Assembly (NCBI RefSeq): GCF_016803395.1
Contig: NZ_JAEVHL010000019.1
Span: 1-54,691, forward strand
DNA from: Micromonospora tarensis
Lineage (GTDB): Bacteria > Actinomycetota > Actinomycetes > Mycobacteriales > Micromonosporaceae
DNA: 54,691 bases
Reading direction: 5' to 3'
Below, in pieces: positions 43,831 to 51,604 of this stretch (positions within the stretch are counted from its first letter, which is position 1; every line of letters begins with the position of its first letter). The notes under the pieces were generated by a model. The model was not told the DNA's origin. It did no database searches and saw nothing but the letters and a program-made list of their open reading frames with translations. The position numbers were made by a program, and so were the translations under genes.

Positions 43831-46257
43831 TCACGCTGGTGGCCTCGGCGGCCGGTCCGCCGACGGTCGGCGGCAGGTCGCGTCAGCGGGCGGTGCGCTG
43901 CCGCCGACCGTCGGCGCCGGCGACGGTACGCCCCGCCCGTCGGCGAGTTTCGTCACCGCGACGGCCGCCACCTTGAAGATGGGCTGCTTCGAGACCGGGT
44001 CCCACCCGGTGATGGTCAGCTCGTTCGCCGCGCGTGGGGTGCGGTCGGCCGGATCCTGGTCGAAGTAGCCGTAGTGGAAGGGCACGAAGACCACCCCGGG
44101 GCGGATGCCGCAGAGCCGGGCGCGCGCCTGGATGGCGCCGCGTGCGGACGAGACGCCGACCAGGTCACCCTCGGCGATGCCGAGCCGGGCCGCGTCCGCC
44201 GGGTTGAACTCCACCCACACGTCCGGTGCCGCCTGGTCGAGTTGCGGGGCGCGACCGGTCTTGGTGCGGGTGTGGAACTGGTAGACGGTGCGCCCGGTGG
44301 TGAGTAGCAACGGGTGCTCGTCATCGGGCACCTCCGGGGAGGGCTGGTAGTCGACGGTGTGCAGGAACGCCCGCCCGCGCGGCTCCTTGGCCCGGTACTC
44401 CGGCTCGGTGAACTCGGCACCGGTGCTCAGGTCGTGGCCGTAGGTCTCGCAGTAGTCGGGGTCGGTGTTGAAGACCCCGTCGGTGTAGAGCCGCTCGGTG
44501 CCGTCCGGATGCTCGTCGGTGCAGGGCCACTGGATGCCGGAGTCGCCGCGCAGCTTCTCGTAGGTGATCCCGGTGTAGTCACACGGCCGGCCCCGCGAAC
44601 ACTCCTTCCAGGCCTCGAACACCTCCTCCGGCCGGCTCCAGCGGATCAGCGGTTGACCGTCCCGGTCGCGGAAGTCCATCCGGCGGGCGTAGTCGAGGAA
44701 GATGTCCAGGTCGGCACGGGCCTCGCCGGGCGGGTCGACGGCCTTGTCGGAGAGGTGCACCGTGCGGTCGACGCTGGTGAAGGTGCCGGTCTTCTCGCCC
44801 CAGGTGGCGGCGGGCAGCACGACGTCGGCCAGTTCGGCGGTCTCGGTCAGGAAGAGGTCCTGGACGACCACGAACAGCTCCGGCCTGGCCAGGATCCGCC
44901 GGATCCGGCGCAGCTCCGGCAGCGAGACGGCCGGGTTGGTGGCGGAGATCCACAGCAGCTTGATCGAGCCCTGCTCGGCGTACCGGAAGACCTGCATGGC
45001 GTGCGTCGGCGGCGCCCAGTGCGGAATGGTGTCCACGTCCACGTTCCAGAGCCGGGCCAGCTCCTCGATGTGCGCGGTGTTGTCCCAGTTGCGCAGGCCG
45101 GGCAGGTCGCCGTCGGCCCCGGTCTCCCGGGTGTTCTGGGCGGTCGGCTGGCCGTTCATCTGATAGATGCCGGCACCGGGGCGCCCGATCATGCCCCGGA
45201 TCAGGTGCAGGTTGTTGACGGCACAGGCCGCGGCGGTGGCCTGGTTCGACTGGTAGAAGCCCTGCAACACGGTCGACAGCAGTCGCTGCGAGGTGCCGAG
45301 CAGTTCGGCGGCGCGTTCCACGTCCGCGGCCGGCACGTCGCAGATGTCGGCCACCCGGCGGGCGGGATAGCCGTCCACGATCCGGCACAGCTCCGCGAAA
45401 CCCACTGTGTGCGCCTCGACGTAGTCGCTGTCGTACCAGCCGCGCTGGACGATCTCCCGGAGCAGACCGTTCAGCAGGGCCATGTTGGTGCCGTTGCGGA
45501 CGGCGAGGTGCAGGTCGGCCTCCCGCGCCACCGGGGTGGCGCGCGGGTCGACCGCCAGCATCGCCGGCGGGTTGGGGCCGCTACGCCGGTCCAGCATCCG
45601 CATCCACAACACGGTCTGCGTCTCCGCGACGTTGTGGCCCCAGAGCGCGATCGCGTCGCAGTGGTCCACGTCGGTGTACGAACCGGGCTGCCCGTCGGTG
45701 CCGAAGCTCGCCTTCATCGCCGCCGCCGCGGTGGCGGTGCAGAGCCGGGTGTTGCCGTCCATGTGCGGGGTGCCCAGACCGGCCTTGCCGATCACACCAA
45801 GCGTGTAGTACTCCTCCAGGAACAGCTGACCGGAGGTGTGGAAGCCGAAGTGGCCCCATCCGCCGGGGCCGTCGAGGAGCTCCTTCGACCGGGCGACGAC
45901 GCGGCCCATCGCGGTGTCCCAGTCCGTCTCGACCAGGCGGTCACCGTCGCGGACGAGCGGCCGGGTCAACCGGTCCGGGCTGTGGTTGGCCTGCCAGCCG
46001 TACAGGTCCTTCGGATCGACCCGACCCCGGTTGACCCGGTCCACCGCCCGGCCGCGTACCCCGACGATCCGCCCGTCGGCGACCGCGATGTCCAGCGCGT
46101 CACCGTTGGAGTGCAGCACCGACGCCGACTGCACCCAGCGCTCCACGTCGGCCTCGGTCCGTCCGTCGGCCAGGTACCCGTCCACCCGCACCGGCCACTC
46201 CTGACCCGGCCCGTACGGGGTCCGCTCACCCCACGGGTCGGCGATCCGGTCCACCAC
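43831..46257 (-). CDS. molybdopterin oxidoreductase lacking the N-terminal 4Fe-4S ligands
   Basis: This encodes 808 residues in the assimilatory nitrate reductase/formate dehydrogenase superfamily. The Mo-bis-MGD core is present: GHFGFHTSGQLFLEEYY, MDGNTRLCTATA with candidate Mo-ligand Cys173, WISATNPAVSLPE, LPAATWGEKTGTFTS, and C-terminal molydopterin-binding TGWDPVSKQPIFK. The usual N-terminal motif C-x2-C-x3-C...C is replaced: Ser46, His49, Asp53 and Asp81 at the four positions (SVLHSNGD, GRVDPKD). The Fe-S cluster is therefore probably absent or changed. The GTG start at 46257 after GGAAGGAGG gives MVDRIADPWG. No Tat signal, so cytoplasmic. Confidence 0.9.
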   Translation of the reverse strand: MVDRIADPWGERTPYGPGQEWPVRVDGYLADGRTEADVERWVQSASVLHSNGDALDIAVADGRIVGVRGRAVDRVNRGRVDPKDLYGWQANHSPDRLTRPLVRDGDRLVETDWDTAMGRVVARSKELLDGPGGWGHFGFHTSGQLFLEEYYTLGVIGKAGLGTPHMDGNTRLCTATAAAAMKASFGTDGQPGSYTDVDHCDAIALWGHNVAETQTVLWMRMLDRRSGPNPPAMLAVDPRATPVAREADLHLAVRNGTNMALLNGLLREIVQRGWYDSDYVEAHTVGFAELCRIVDGYPARRVADICDVPAADVERAAELLGTSQRLLSTVLQGFYQSNQATAAACAVNNLHLIRGMIGRPGAGIYQMNGQPTAQNTRETGADGDLPGLRNWDNTAHIEELARLWNVDVDTIPHWAPPTHAMQVFRYAEQGSIKLLWISATNPAVSLPELRRIRRILARPELFVVVQDLFLTETAELADVVLPAATWGEKTGTFTSVDRTVHLSDKAVDPPGEARADLDIFLDYARRMDFRDRDGQPLIRWSRPEEVFEAWKECSRGRPCDYTGITYEKLRGDSGIQWPCTDEHPDGTERLYTDGVFNTDPDYCETYGHDLSTGAEFTEPEYRAKEPRGRAFLHTVDYQPSPEVPDDEHPLLLTTGRTVYQFHTRTKTGRAPQLDQAAPDVWVEFNPADAARLGIAEGDLVGVSSARGAIQARARLCGIRPGVVFVPFHYGYFDQDPADRTPRAANELTITGWDPVSKQPIFKVAAVAVTKLADGRGVPSPAPTVGGSAPPADATCRRPSADRPPRPPA

Positions 46258-46605
46258 GACGTCCTCCTTCCGGCGACTGCGCGAGCGCCCCATCGGCCGG
46301 TCCGACGGCCCGCCCACAGTCAGTCAACGACCGAGCGCGAACAGCATCACGTTGGCATGACGAAGACCGTGGTCGCGTCCGCGTAGCGATACTTCTCCCG
46401 GACGTCGGCAGTCACACCTGTCGTACTCCGCTTGATGCGTTACGTCGTGGCTTCACTTGGTGCGTGACACGATGCCCCGGCTCGTTGGCTACTCGCTGTC
46501 GCGGGGCGGCCGGAGAGGCTGGCGCATCCGCTTCCGAAGAGCGGATGTCCGGTCTTGGCAAGTTCCTGTTGACCTCAACCAAAGTTCACATGCTTCACTT
46601 CGGCC
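46258..46605. promoter_or_regulatory. divergent gap with repeats upstream of the SDR gene
   Basis: This 348-base region between the divergent molybdopterin enzyme and SDR genes has no gene. It carries GTCGGCAGTCACACCTG (46404-46420), repeated at 47572-47588. Two related 13- to 15-base motifs, CTTGATGCGTTAC (46431-46443) and CACTTGGTGCGTGAC (46454-46468), recur in inverted orientation at 47522-47536 and 47547-47561 beyond the SDR gene. Confidence 0.6.
46404..46468. repeat. left repeat cluster bracketing the SDR cassette
   Basis: A 17-base direct repeat unit (46404-46420) is followed by two direct copies of a CACTTGRTGCGTKAC-like motif at about 24-base spacing. The right-hand cluster holds the same elements with the short motifs inverted. 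Confidence 0.7.
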
Positions 46606-47325
46606 ATGAATCTTGACGGCCTGCGCGTCGCCATAACCGGTGCCGCACGTGACACCGGGCGACTACTGGCCGAAGCCTTCGCCGAGCGCGGTGCACAGAT
46701 CTTCCTCTCGGCCCGCGACCTGGCTGCGGCCAAGCATGTCGCGGATGCGATCAGCCAGCGGGGGCCAGGTCGGGCTGACGCATTTCACTGCGACCTCGCC
46801 GTACCGGACTCGGTGCGCGCGTTCGCCGCTGCCGTGGCCGAACGGACGAAGCACCTCGATGTGCTGATCAACAATGGTGCCCCATACATTGAAGGTGACG
46901 ACCTGGGAGACGTCTCGGACGACAAAATCGAAAGCGTGATGTCTGCCGGCGTGACCGGCGCCATGTTGTTGACCAAAAATTTACTGCCGCTGCTACGGGC
47001 ATCGTCGCGGCCCGACATCGTCAACATGATCTCCGCATGCGGCGAGGTGCGGCACCACCGCTCGGGTGCCCATCCCGCCTTCTACGCCGCCAAGCATGCC
47101 CACGCCGGACTCGCTGAGATCCTGTCGCACCGACTCCGGCCAGAAGGGATCCGGGTAATCTCACTGTTTCCGCCGGACTTCGTTCAGGACGGGCCCCGCC
47201 AGGTGAACAGCGAACTCACCGCGCGATCGGTCATCGACTGCGTGCTTTTCGCGGTCGGCCAACCACGAGACTGTTTCATTTGCGAGTTCCACTTCGAGCA
47301 GGTTCGGCAGGCGTCCACACCCTGA
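46606..47325 (+). CDS. SDR-family protein with Phe replacing the catalytic Tyr
   Basis: This 239-residue SDR-fold protein has TGAARDTG nucleotide motif, LINNGAP (NNAG variant) and a conserved Ser in NMISACGE. Aligned with the normal A-Y-x-x-x-K, the sequence reads A-F-Y-A-A-K, so Phe occupies the catalytic Tyr place with Lys retained. Activity may be altered or lost unless the neighbouring Tyr substitutes. Codon use is less GC-biased than its neighbours (many AAA, AAT, GAA codons). The ATG has no clear ribosome site. It stands alone between two repeat clusters, suggesting acquisition by transfer. Confidence 0.8.
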   Translation: MNLDGLRVAITGAARDTGRLLAEAFAERGAQIFLSARDLAAAKHVADAISQRGPGRADAFHCDLAVPDSVRAFAAAVAERTKHLDVLINNGAPYIEGDDLGDVSDDKIESVMSAGVTGAMLLTKNLLPLLRASSRPDIVNMISACGEVRHHRSGAHPAFYAAKHAHAGLAEILSHRLRPEGIRVISLFPPDFVQDGPRQVNSELTARSVIDCVLFAVGQPRDCFICEFHFEQVRQASTP

Positions 47326-47411
47326 CCGCTCACTGCGCAGAGCGGCCCGAGCCCGGTCGAGGGCTTTCGGCAGAGATCCGCCCTTGAGAGACTGTCACCG
47401 TCCAAACCAAG

Positions 47412-47451
47412 GTCAAGGGCGCGGATTCGCCGCCGACGGCGCGCCCTTGAC
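47412..47451. terminator. terminator-like inverted repeat after the SDR gene
   Basis: A perfect 12-base inverted repeat, GTCAAGGGCGCG (47412-47423) and its complement (47440-47451), with a 16-base loop lies 87 bases downstream of the SDR stop. It probably ends the SDR transcript and may also serve the converging DUF397 gene. Confidence 0.65.
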
Positions 47452-47521
47452 GTGCCGTCGAGTCCGCCCGACCCTGAGTAGTAACTCGGTGTAACAGCCG
47501 CAGCCCATCGCGAGGGAACCC

Positions 47522-47588
47522 GTAACGCGTCAAGTGAGACCAGGGCGTCACGCATCAAGTGGAGCTCGACAGTCGGCAGTCACACCTG
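47522..47588. repeat. right repeat cluster bracketing the SDR cassette
   Basis: GTAACGCGTCAAGTG (47522-47536) and GTCACGCATCAAGTG (47547-47561) are inverted copies of the motifs at 46431-46468. GTCGGCAGTCACACCTG (47572-47588) is an exact direct copy of 46404-46420. The copies lie about 1.17 kb apart. Confidence 0.7.
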
Positions 47589-47640
47589 CGGACTGTGGCC
47601 GAAGTGGACGGAGCGGGCCAGAAGGTGTGTGGCGTGTCGC

Positions 47641-47832
47641 TTACGGCCGCCCGGCGACCTGGGCGACGAACGCGGCCCACACCGCCGGGGGGAAGGTCAG
47701 CGCCGGCCCCGACGGGTCCTTCGAGTCGCGTACCGCGACGATGCCCGCAAGGTTGTCGGCAATCTCGACGCAGTCGCCGCCGTTGCCGCTGCTACGGGTG
47801 CTCTTGCGCCACTGCGCGCCGGTCAGTTCCAT
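47641..47832 (-). CDS. DUF397 protein
   Basis: This 63-residue DUF397 protein carries the family motif WRKSTRSSGNGGDCVEIAD followed by VAVRDSKDPSGPALTFP. These are small partners of XRE/DUF5753 regulators in actinomycetes; WhiJ/BldB-type systems pair such proteins in development. The ATG lies within the 3' end of the regulator gene (10-base overlap), so the two are translationally coupled. Confidence 0.93.
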   Translation of the reverse strand: MELTGAQWRKSTRSSGNGGDCVEIADNLAGIVAVRDSKDPSGPALTFPPAVWAAFVAQVAGRP

Positions 47833-48602
47833 GTCTTCGCCATCTCCGTCAGTAGGTGGACCGATTGCCAGTGGGAGAGCGCCTCGCCGCGTACGTTTTC
47901 CCACGCCGCTAGTATCGCCGCGATGTCGTCGGTCCCGGTAACAACATTTCCCTGAAGCTGGTTGTCGAGATAGCCAGCCGTGCGGTGCTCCGGCCCGACG
48001 GCGATGACGAACGGCCCGTTCAGTCCGGCGTACGCACCGACAGACGACGGAACGATGTGGACGCGCACGTGTGGCGCTTCGCACGCGACGAGGAGAGCCT
48101 GAATCTGTGCGCGCATGGTGGCCCGACCGCCGACGGGTCGCCGTAGCACTGCCTCGTCGACAACGGCGGTGAAGTGCGGCGGGTTGTCACGCGTCAGGAT
48201 GCTCTGCCGGGCGAGCCGCGTAGCGAGATGTCGCTCGATGTCTCCTCGCGTGATGACGTCGGCTCCGGCCAGCACGGCGCGGGCGTACGCCTCGGTTTGC
48301 AGCAGACCCGGCAGGACGACGGACTGGTACGAACGCAGCGAGATCGCATCGCGCTCGATCTCTTGCCATGGTCGGAACCAAATTGGTTCACGACGTCTCG
48401 ATGTGTCCGGCCAAATGTCCCCGATGGGTCGACGCAGAGCGCCGGCCGCCGCCTCCCGATGGCGCGGGTGCGGTATGTGGTCATGGTTGAGCCAGCGCGC
48501 GACGGTTTTCCTGTCGACTCCGACCCGCTCGGCCAGCGACTCGATGGTGTGGCCCGTCTCATCGAGGGCGACCCGCAACGCGTCGTTCACGGCCACTCCC
48601 AT
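47823..48602 (-). CDS. XRE-family regulator with DUF5753 (WhiJ-like)
   Basis: This encodes 259 residues: an N-terminal HTH (about 8-60; TIESLAERVGVDRKTVARWLNHDHIP) and a C-terminal DUF5753 domain (about 85-250; YQSVVLPGLLQTEAYARAVL, RLARQSILTRDNPPHFTAVVDEAVLRRPVG, LNGPFVIA). These regulators work with DUF397 partners. The start is ATG 48602; GTG 48590 with GGGAG ahead is an alternative. It is divergent to the small-protein pair on the other strand. Confidence 0.92.
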   Translation of the reverse strand: MGVAVNDALRVALDETGHTIESLAERVGVDRKTVARWLNHDHIPHPRHREAAAGALRRPIGDIWPDTSRRREPIWFRPWQEIERDAISLRSYQSVVLPGLLQTEAYARAVLAGADVITRGDIERHLATRLARQSILTRDNPPHFTAVVDEAVLRRPVGGRATMRAQIQALLVACEAPHVRVHIVPSSVGAYAGLNGPFVIAVGPEHRTAGYLDNQLQGNVVTGTDDIAAILAAWENVRGEALSHWQSVHLLTEMAKTWN

Positions 48603-48791
48603 TGGGATGCGTGGAATGTCCTACGACCATATCGTCTACGGGCTGTTTCTGTCCCGTCACGCCGCGCAGGGTGTGTGTAGACGGCGCGGCCGGCAGGATC
48701 GAGACCCGGCGGTCGCGTTCGTAAGCGGGGCTGCCCTGGCGGGCGAGCACTCACAGGGCAGCCCCTTCCCAACGACGATCAGGGGAGCACC

Positions 48792-49072
48792 GTGCGGAAG
48801 GTTCAGGCGGGCGACGTCCTGCGCCTCACTACGGCCGCGAGCGTCCAGTTCATGCACCCGATCGTCGTGCGTGTCATTCGCGTTCTCGACTGGCGACGTA
48901 CGACGGATGGCTCTGGTTTGACGGCTACCAACTTGCCCCAAACGGGAATGCGATCGCCCGCCGAACCCTGTTCGTGATGACCAGCGGTCTGATCTGGCAG
49001 GACCCTCCCGCCTTCGTCGGCCGAAAGAACGCCCGTCGCCCGGTCGCCCGTACGTCAGTGCGGGTCGGGTGA
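48792..49072 (+). pseudogene. small conserved protein, frame broken once
   Basis: The GTG start reads MRKVQAGDVLRLTTAASVQF and on to VIRVLDW. One base appears lost at about 48899 (CGACGTACGACGG). The frame one base back continues YDGWLWFDGYQLAPNGNAIA, then RRTLFVMTSGLIWQDPP, to a TGA at 49072. The combined 93-residue product resembles small Micromonosporaceae proteins (MRRVQVGDVL type) that I recall beside XRE/DUF397 pairs. The stop overlaps the next start (TGATG). Function unknown. Confidence 0.65.
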
Positions 49073-49317
49073 TGCGGTGCGCACCGAAGCACAGGCCCCT
49101 ACGCCCGTCGTGGCGCTGTCCTAACTGCGGTACCCACTGGCCCTGCTCGGCTGCGAAGCTGCGCCTCCTCGGTCAGTTCCGCGAGGACCGGCCGGGCCTG
49201 CTGGCGTACCTGACGAAGGTCCAGAGGGAGGCCGAGGCGGACCTGACGAAGCTCAACCCGGACGCGGCGCTGCCCGACCTGACCTCGCGCTTCGTCGGCT
49301 GGGCCGAACGTCGGTAA
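49072..49317 (+). CDS. small CxxC protein of Micromonosporaceae type
   Basis: This 81-residue protein has a short Arg-rich start, then a Cys pair and third Cys (WRCPNCGTHWPC) suggesting a zinc ribbon, followed by a helical part (AKLRLLGQFREDRPGLLAYL). Databases often label relatives flavin reductase, but nothing here supports that. It overlaps the preceding small gene by one base. It probably belongs to one functional module with the divergent XRE and DUF397 genes. Confidence 0.7.
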   Translation: MRCAPKHRPLRPSWRCPNCGTHWPCSAAKLRLLGQFREDRPGLLAYLTKVQREAEADLTKLNPDAALPDLTSRFVGWAERR

Positions 49318-49386
49318 TTTTTTACTCGCCCGCCCTTGCCCCGGCACCCCGGTCATGCCGGGAGGCGTGCCCGGCACGGAGCTCGA

Positions 49387-49408
49387 CCGCCCGTCCAACG
49401 ACGGGCGG
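49387..49408. terminator. terminator between CxxC protein and PepSY gene
   Basis: CCGCCCGTC (49387-49395) and GACGGGCGG (49400-49408) form a 9-base-pair stem with tetraloop CAAC between converging genes; a TTTTTT run (49318-49323) lies just after the first stop. Confidence 0.7.
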
Positions 49409-49425
49409 CCGAACCCGGTGGCGCG

Positions 49426-50894
49426 TCAGCTGCCGGCCGGCGCGGGGGAGGTGGGGACGGCGGTGGAACGGCGGCGTCGGGACACCACGCCGACGATGAC
49501 GTCGATGACGAGGAAGGCGAGCACTGTGAGCCCGAACAGCGGCAGTGCCCAGCCGACCGCCACGATCACCGGTACGCCGATCAGCAGGGCCCAGCGCGGT
49601 AGCCCGCGGACGCGCCGCGGGCGGGTGGGGTGCCGGCCAGGGCGCGCCGATCGGCGCGGGCCGGGCGGCGTTGCCACCACATGCGGTAGCCCCAGACGAT
49701 CACGCAGAGCAGCCCGAGGGCGAGCGCGGCCAGCAGGATCTGGTTGACCGGGCCGAAGAGGATCCCCATGTGCGCCTGGATGCCGAGGCCGCTGAGTTTG
49801 GCCAGCACTGGCCAGTCGGCGAAGTCGCTGCGGGCGGTGACCTGACCGCCGGTGGGGTCGACGGCGACGCGGTCCTTGGCGACCGGCCAGGTGTTGTCGA
49901 CCTGGGTGACGGTCCAGGCCGAGCCGGGCTCGGTCGCCGGGGCGATCTCGACCGGGCCGGAGAGGCCGGCCGCGCGGGCGGCCGTCGACACCCGGTCGAA
50001 CGCGGCCGACTCGACCATGCCGTCCGCCCCGGAGCTGCCGTGATGGCCTCCGCCGGCGGCCGGCGGCGCGCCGTCCAGGCTGGTGGAGATGACCGGGGTA
50101 CGCGCGTTGAGCGCGTCGAGGCCGGCGCTGAAGTTCGCTCCGGCGTAGCGGGACCAGGTCAACCCGGTGGCGGAGAGGAAGAGCAGCCCGACGGTGAGCC
50201 AGATGCCGGTGGTGGCGTGCCAGCCCCGGGTGCGACGGACACCCTTGCCGGCGGACAGGTCCGGCACCAGCAGGTGGCGGGCGGTGCCGCGGGTGGCGCC
50301 GCGCCGACGCCACCACAGGACGACCCCGCCGAGCGCGAGCACCCAGAGCCAGCTCGCGGCCAACTCCGAGTAGTGCTCGCCGACGGCGCCCAGGTGCAGG
50401 TGGCGGTGCAGGTCGTCCAGCCAGGTGGTGGCCGGGGTGGAGCCGAACCAGGTGGTGAGCTGCCCGTTGACCTCGCCGGTGTACGGGTCGACGTAGACGG
50501 TGTGCTGCTTCTCGCCCAGCTCCGGCAGGGCGAACGACACCCGGGTGCTCTGGTCGCCGTCGCCGGGTCGCACGGTGGCGATGCTGCCGTCGGGGTGCGC
50601 GTTGCGCGCGGCCCCGATCTGCTCGGCCAGCGGCAGCGGACGCTCACCCACCTGGGCGACGGTCAGCTTCTTGCCGTAGAGGAGGGTGTCGAGCTGCGGG
50701 GTGATGGTGAAGGACAGCCCGGTCAGCGCGGCGGTCACCAGGAACGGGGCGACGAGGACACCGGCGTAGAAGTGCAGCCGCAGCAGCAGCGCGCCGAACG
50801 CTGAGGTGCGCCGGGCCGGCTGCGGTGGTGCGTCGGCGGTGGTGGACGGCTCCGGCGTCGACGCGCCGGACAACTCGGTAACAGACATGGTCAT
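49426..50894 (-). pseudogene. PepSY-associated membrane protein, frame broken near C-terminus
   Basis: This large PepSY_TM protein of about 488 residues has a first helix LHFYAGVLVAPFLVTAALTG, PepSY-like domains (TVYVDPYTGEVNGQLTTW), conserved HRHLHLGAVGEHYSELAAS, further helices, and IWLTVGLLFLSATGLTW. At about 49600-49625 the frame must shift by one base to add the last two helices (ALLIGVPVIVAVGWALPLFG, VLAFLVIDVIVGVV). Without the shift the product ends after GASAGYRAGPC. Such proteins resemble the iron or copper reductase family and sit with metal genes. Start ATG 50894 or 50888; no strong site. Confidence 0.78.
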
Positions 50895-51022
50895 CCGATC
50901 GGAATGCGCGAGAAGTACCTGGTCAGGTGCGTCTCCTGCTGGCGTGGTCGCCCGGTGGTGTCGCGTCAGCTCCGGCCCTGTGCGGGTAGTCGGGTCGGAG
51001 GTGTCTGTGGTTCCCGGACGCC

Positions 51023-51604
51023 TCACCGGGCTCCGCGCCGCCACCACAACCCGGCCGCCACCAGGGCGGTGACGGCCAGCGCGGCGGCGGCGATCAGGAT
51101 GCCGATGCCCCGGCCGGGGTCCGGCGTCGCCGCCCGGACCGCGTCCGCCGGACCGGTACCGCTGATCGGGGCGGCGCTGGAGGTGGGGTCGGCCACCGTG
51201 AACGGGTACGACCCCTGTGCCGGGTGTCCGTCGGTGGAGACCACCCGGTACGCGACGGTGTACGTGCCGTTGGGCAGCGCGTCGGTGACCTGGACGGTTC
51301 CCGTCGCCCCGCTGACCACCGGGTCGCCGGTGGGCATCTTCCGCTTCGCGCCGTCGGTGAGCACGATCGTGGTGAACGTGGGGTCGAGCCGCTGCATGAA
51401 CTCCAGGACGACCTCGCGCGGCGCACGGGGCACCGTCGACTCCTGAACCGGTGCCGCCGCGCGGAGCGAGTTGTGCGCCCACGCCGGCGTGGCGGGGATG
51501 AGCAGCGCCGCCAGGATGGCGAGCAGCGCCGCGCCGAGTCGGACGGCGGCGGGTCGGGACGACGACACGGTCGAAGCGGCGAGTCTCCGGTCGGTGTTCC
51601 TCAT
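51023..51604 (-). CDS. copC: CopC-family copper-binding protein with C-terminal membrane anchor
   Basis: This encodes 193 residues: a signal peptide (about 1-43, ending TPAWA), then the mature AHNSLRAAAPVQESTVPRAP whose first His is the typical CopC copper ligand, and the CopC beta-barrel (VVLEFMQRLDPTFTTIVLTDG, YTVAYRVVSTDGHPAQGSYPFTV). A C-terminal hydrophobic helix (GIGILIAAAALAVTALVAAG) ends in RRGAR. The ATG overlaps the DyP stop by four bases. It binds and hands over Cu(II) outside the membrane; the partner CopD is not in the window. Confidence 0.9.
   Translation of the reverse strand: MRNTDRRLAASTVSSSRPAAVRLGAALLAILAALLIPATPAWAHNSLRAAAPVQESTVPRAPREVVLEFMQRLDPTFTTIVLTDGAKRKMPTGDPVVSGATGTVQVTDALPNGTYTVAYRVVSTDGHPAQGSYPFTVADPTSSAAPISGTGPADAVRAATPDPGRGIGILIAAAALAVTALVAAGLWWRRGAR

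Noticed and set aside
44314..46386. 690-codon plus-strand frame opposite the molybdopterin enzyme
   Set aside because: Antisense shadow; the minus strand has a recognisable enzyme with conserved residues.
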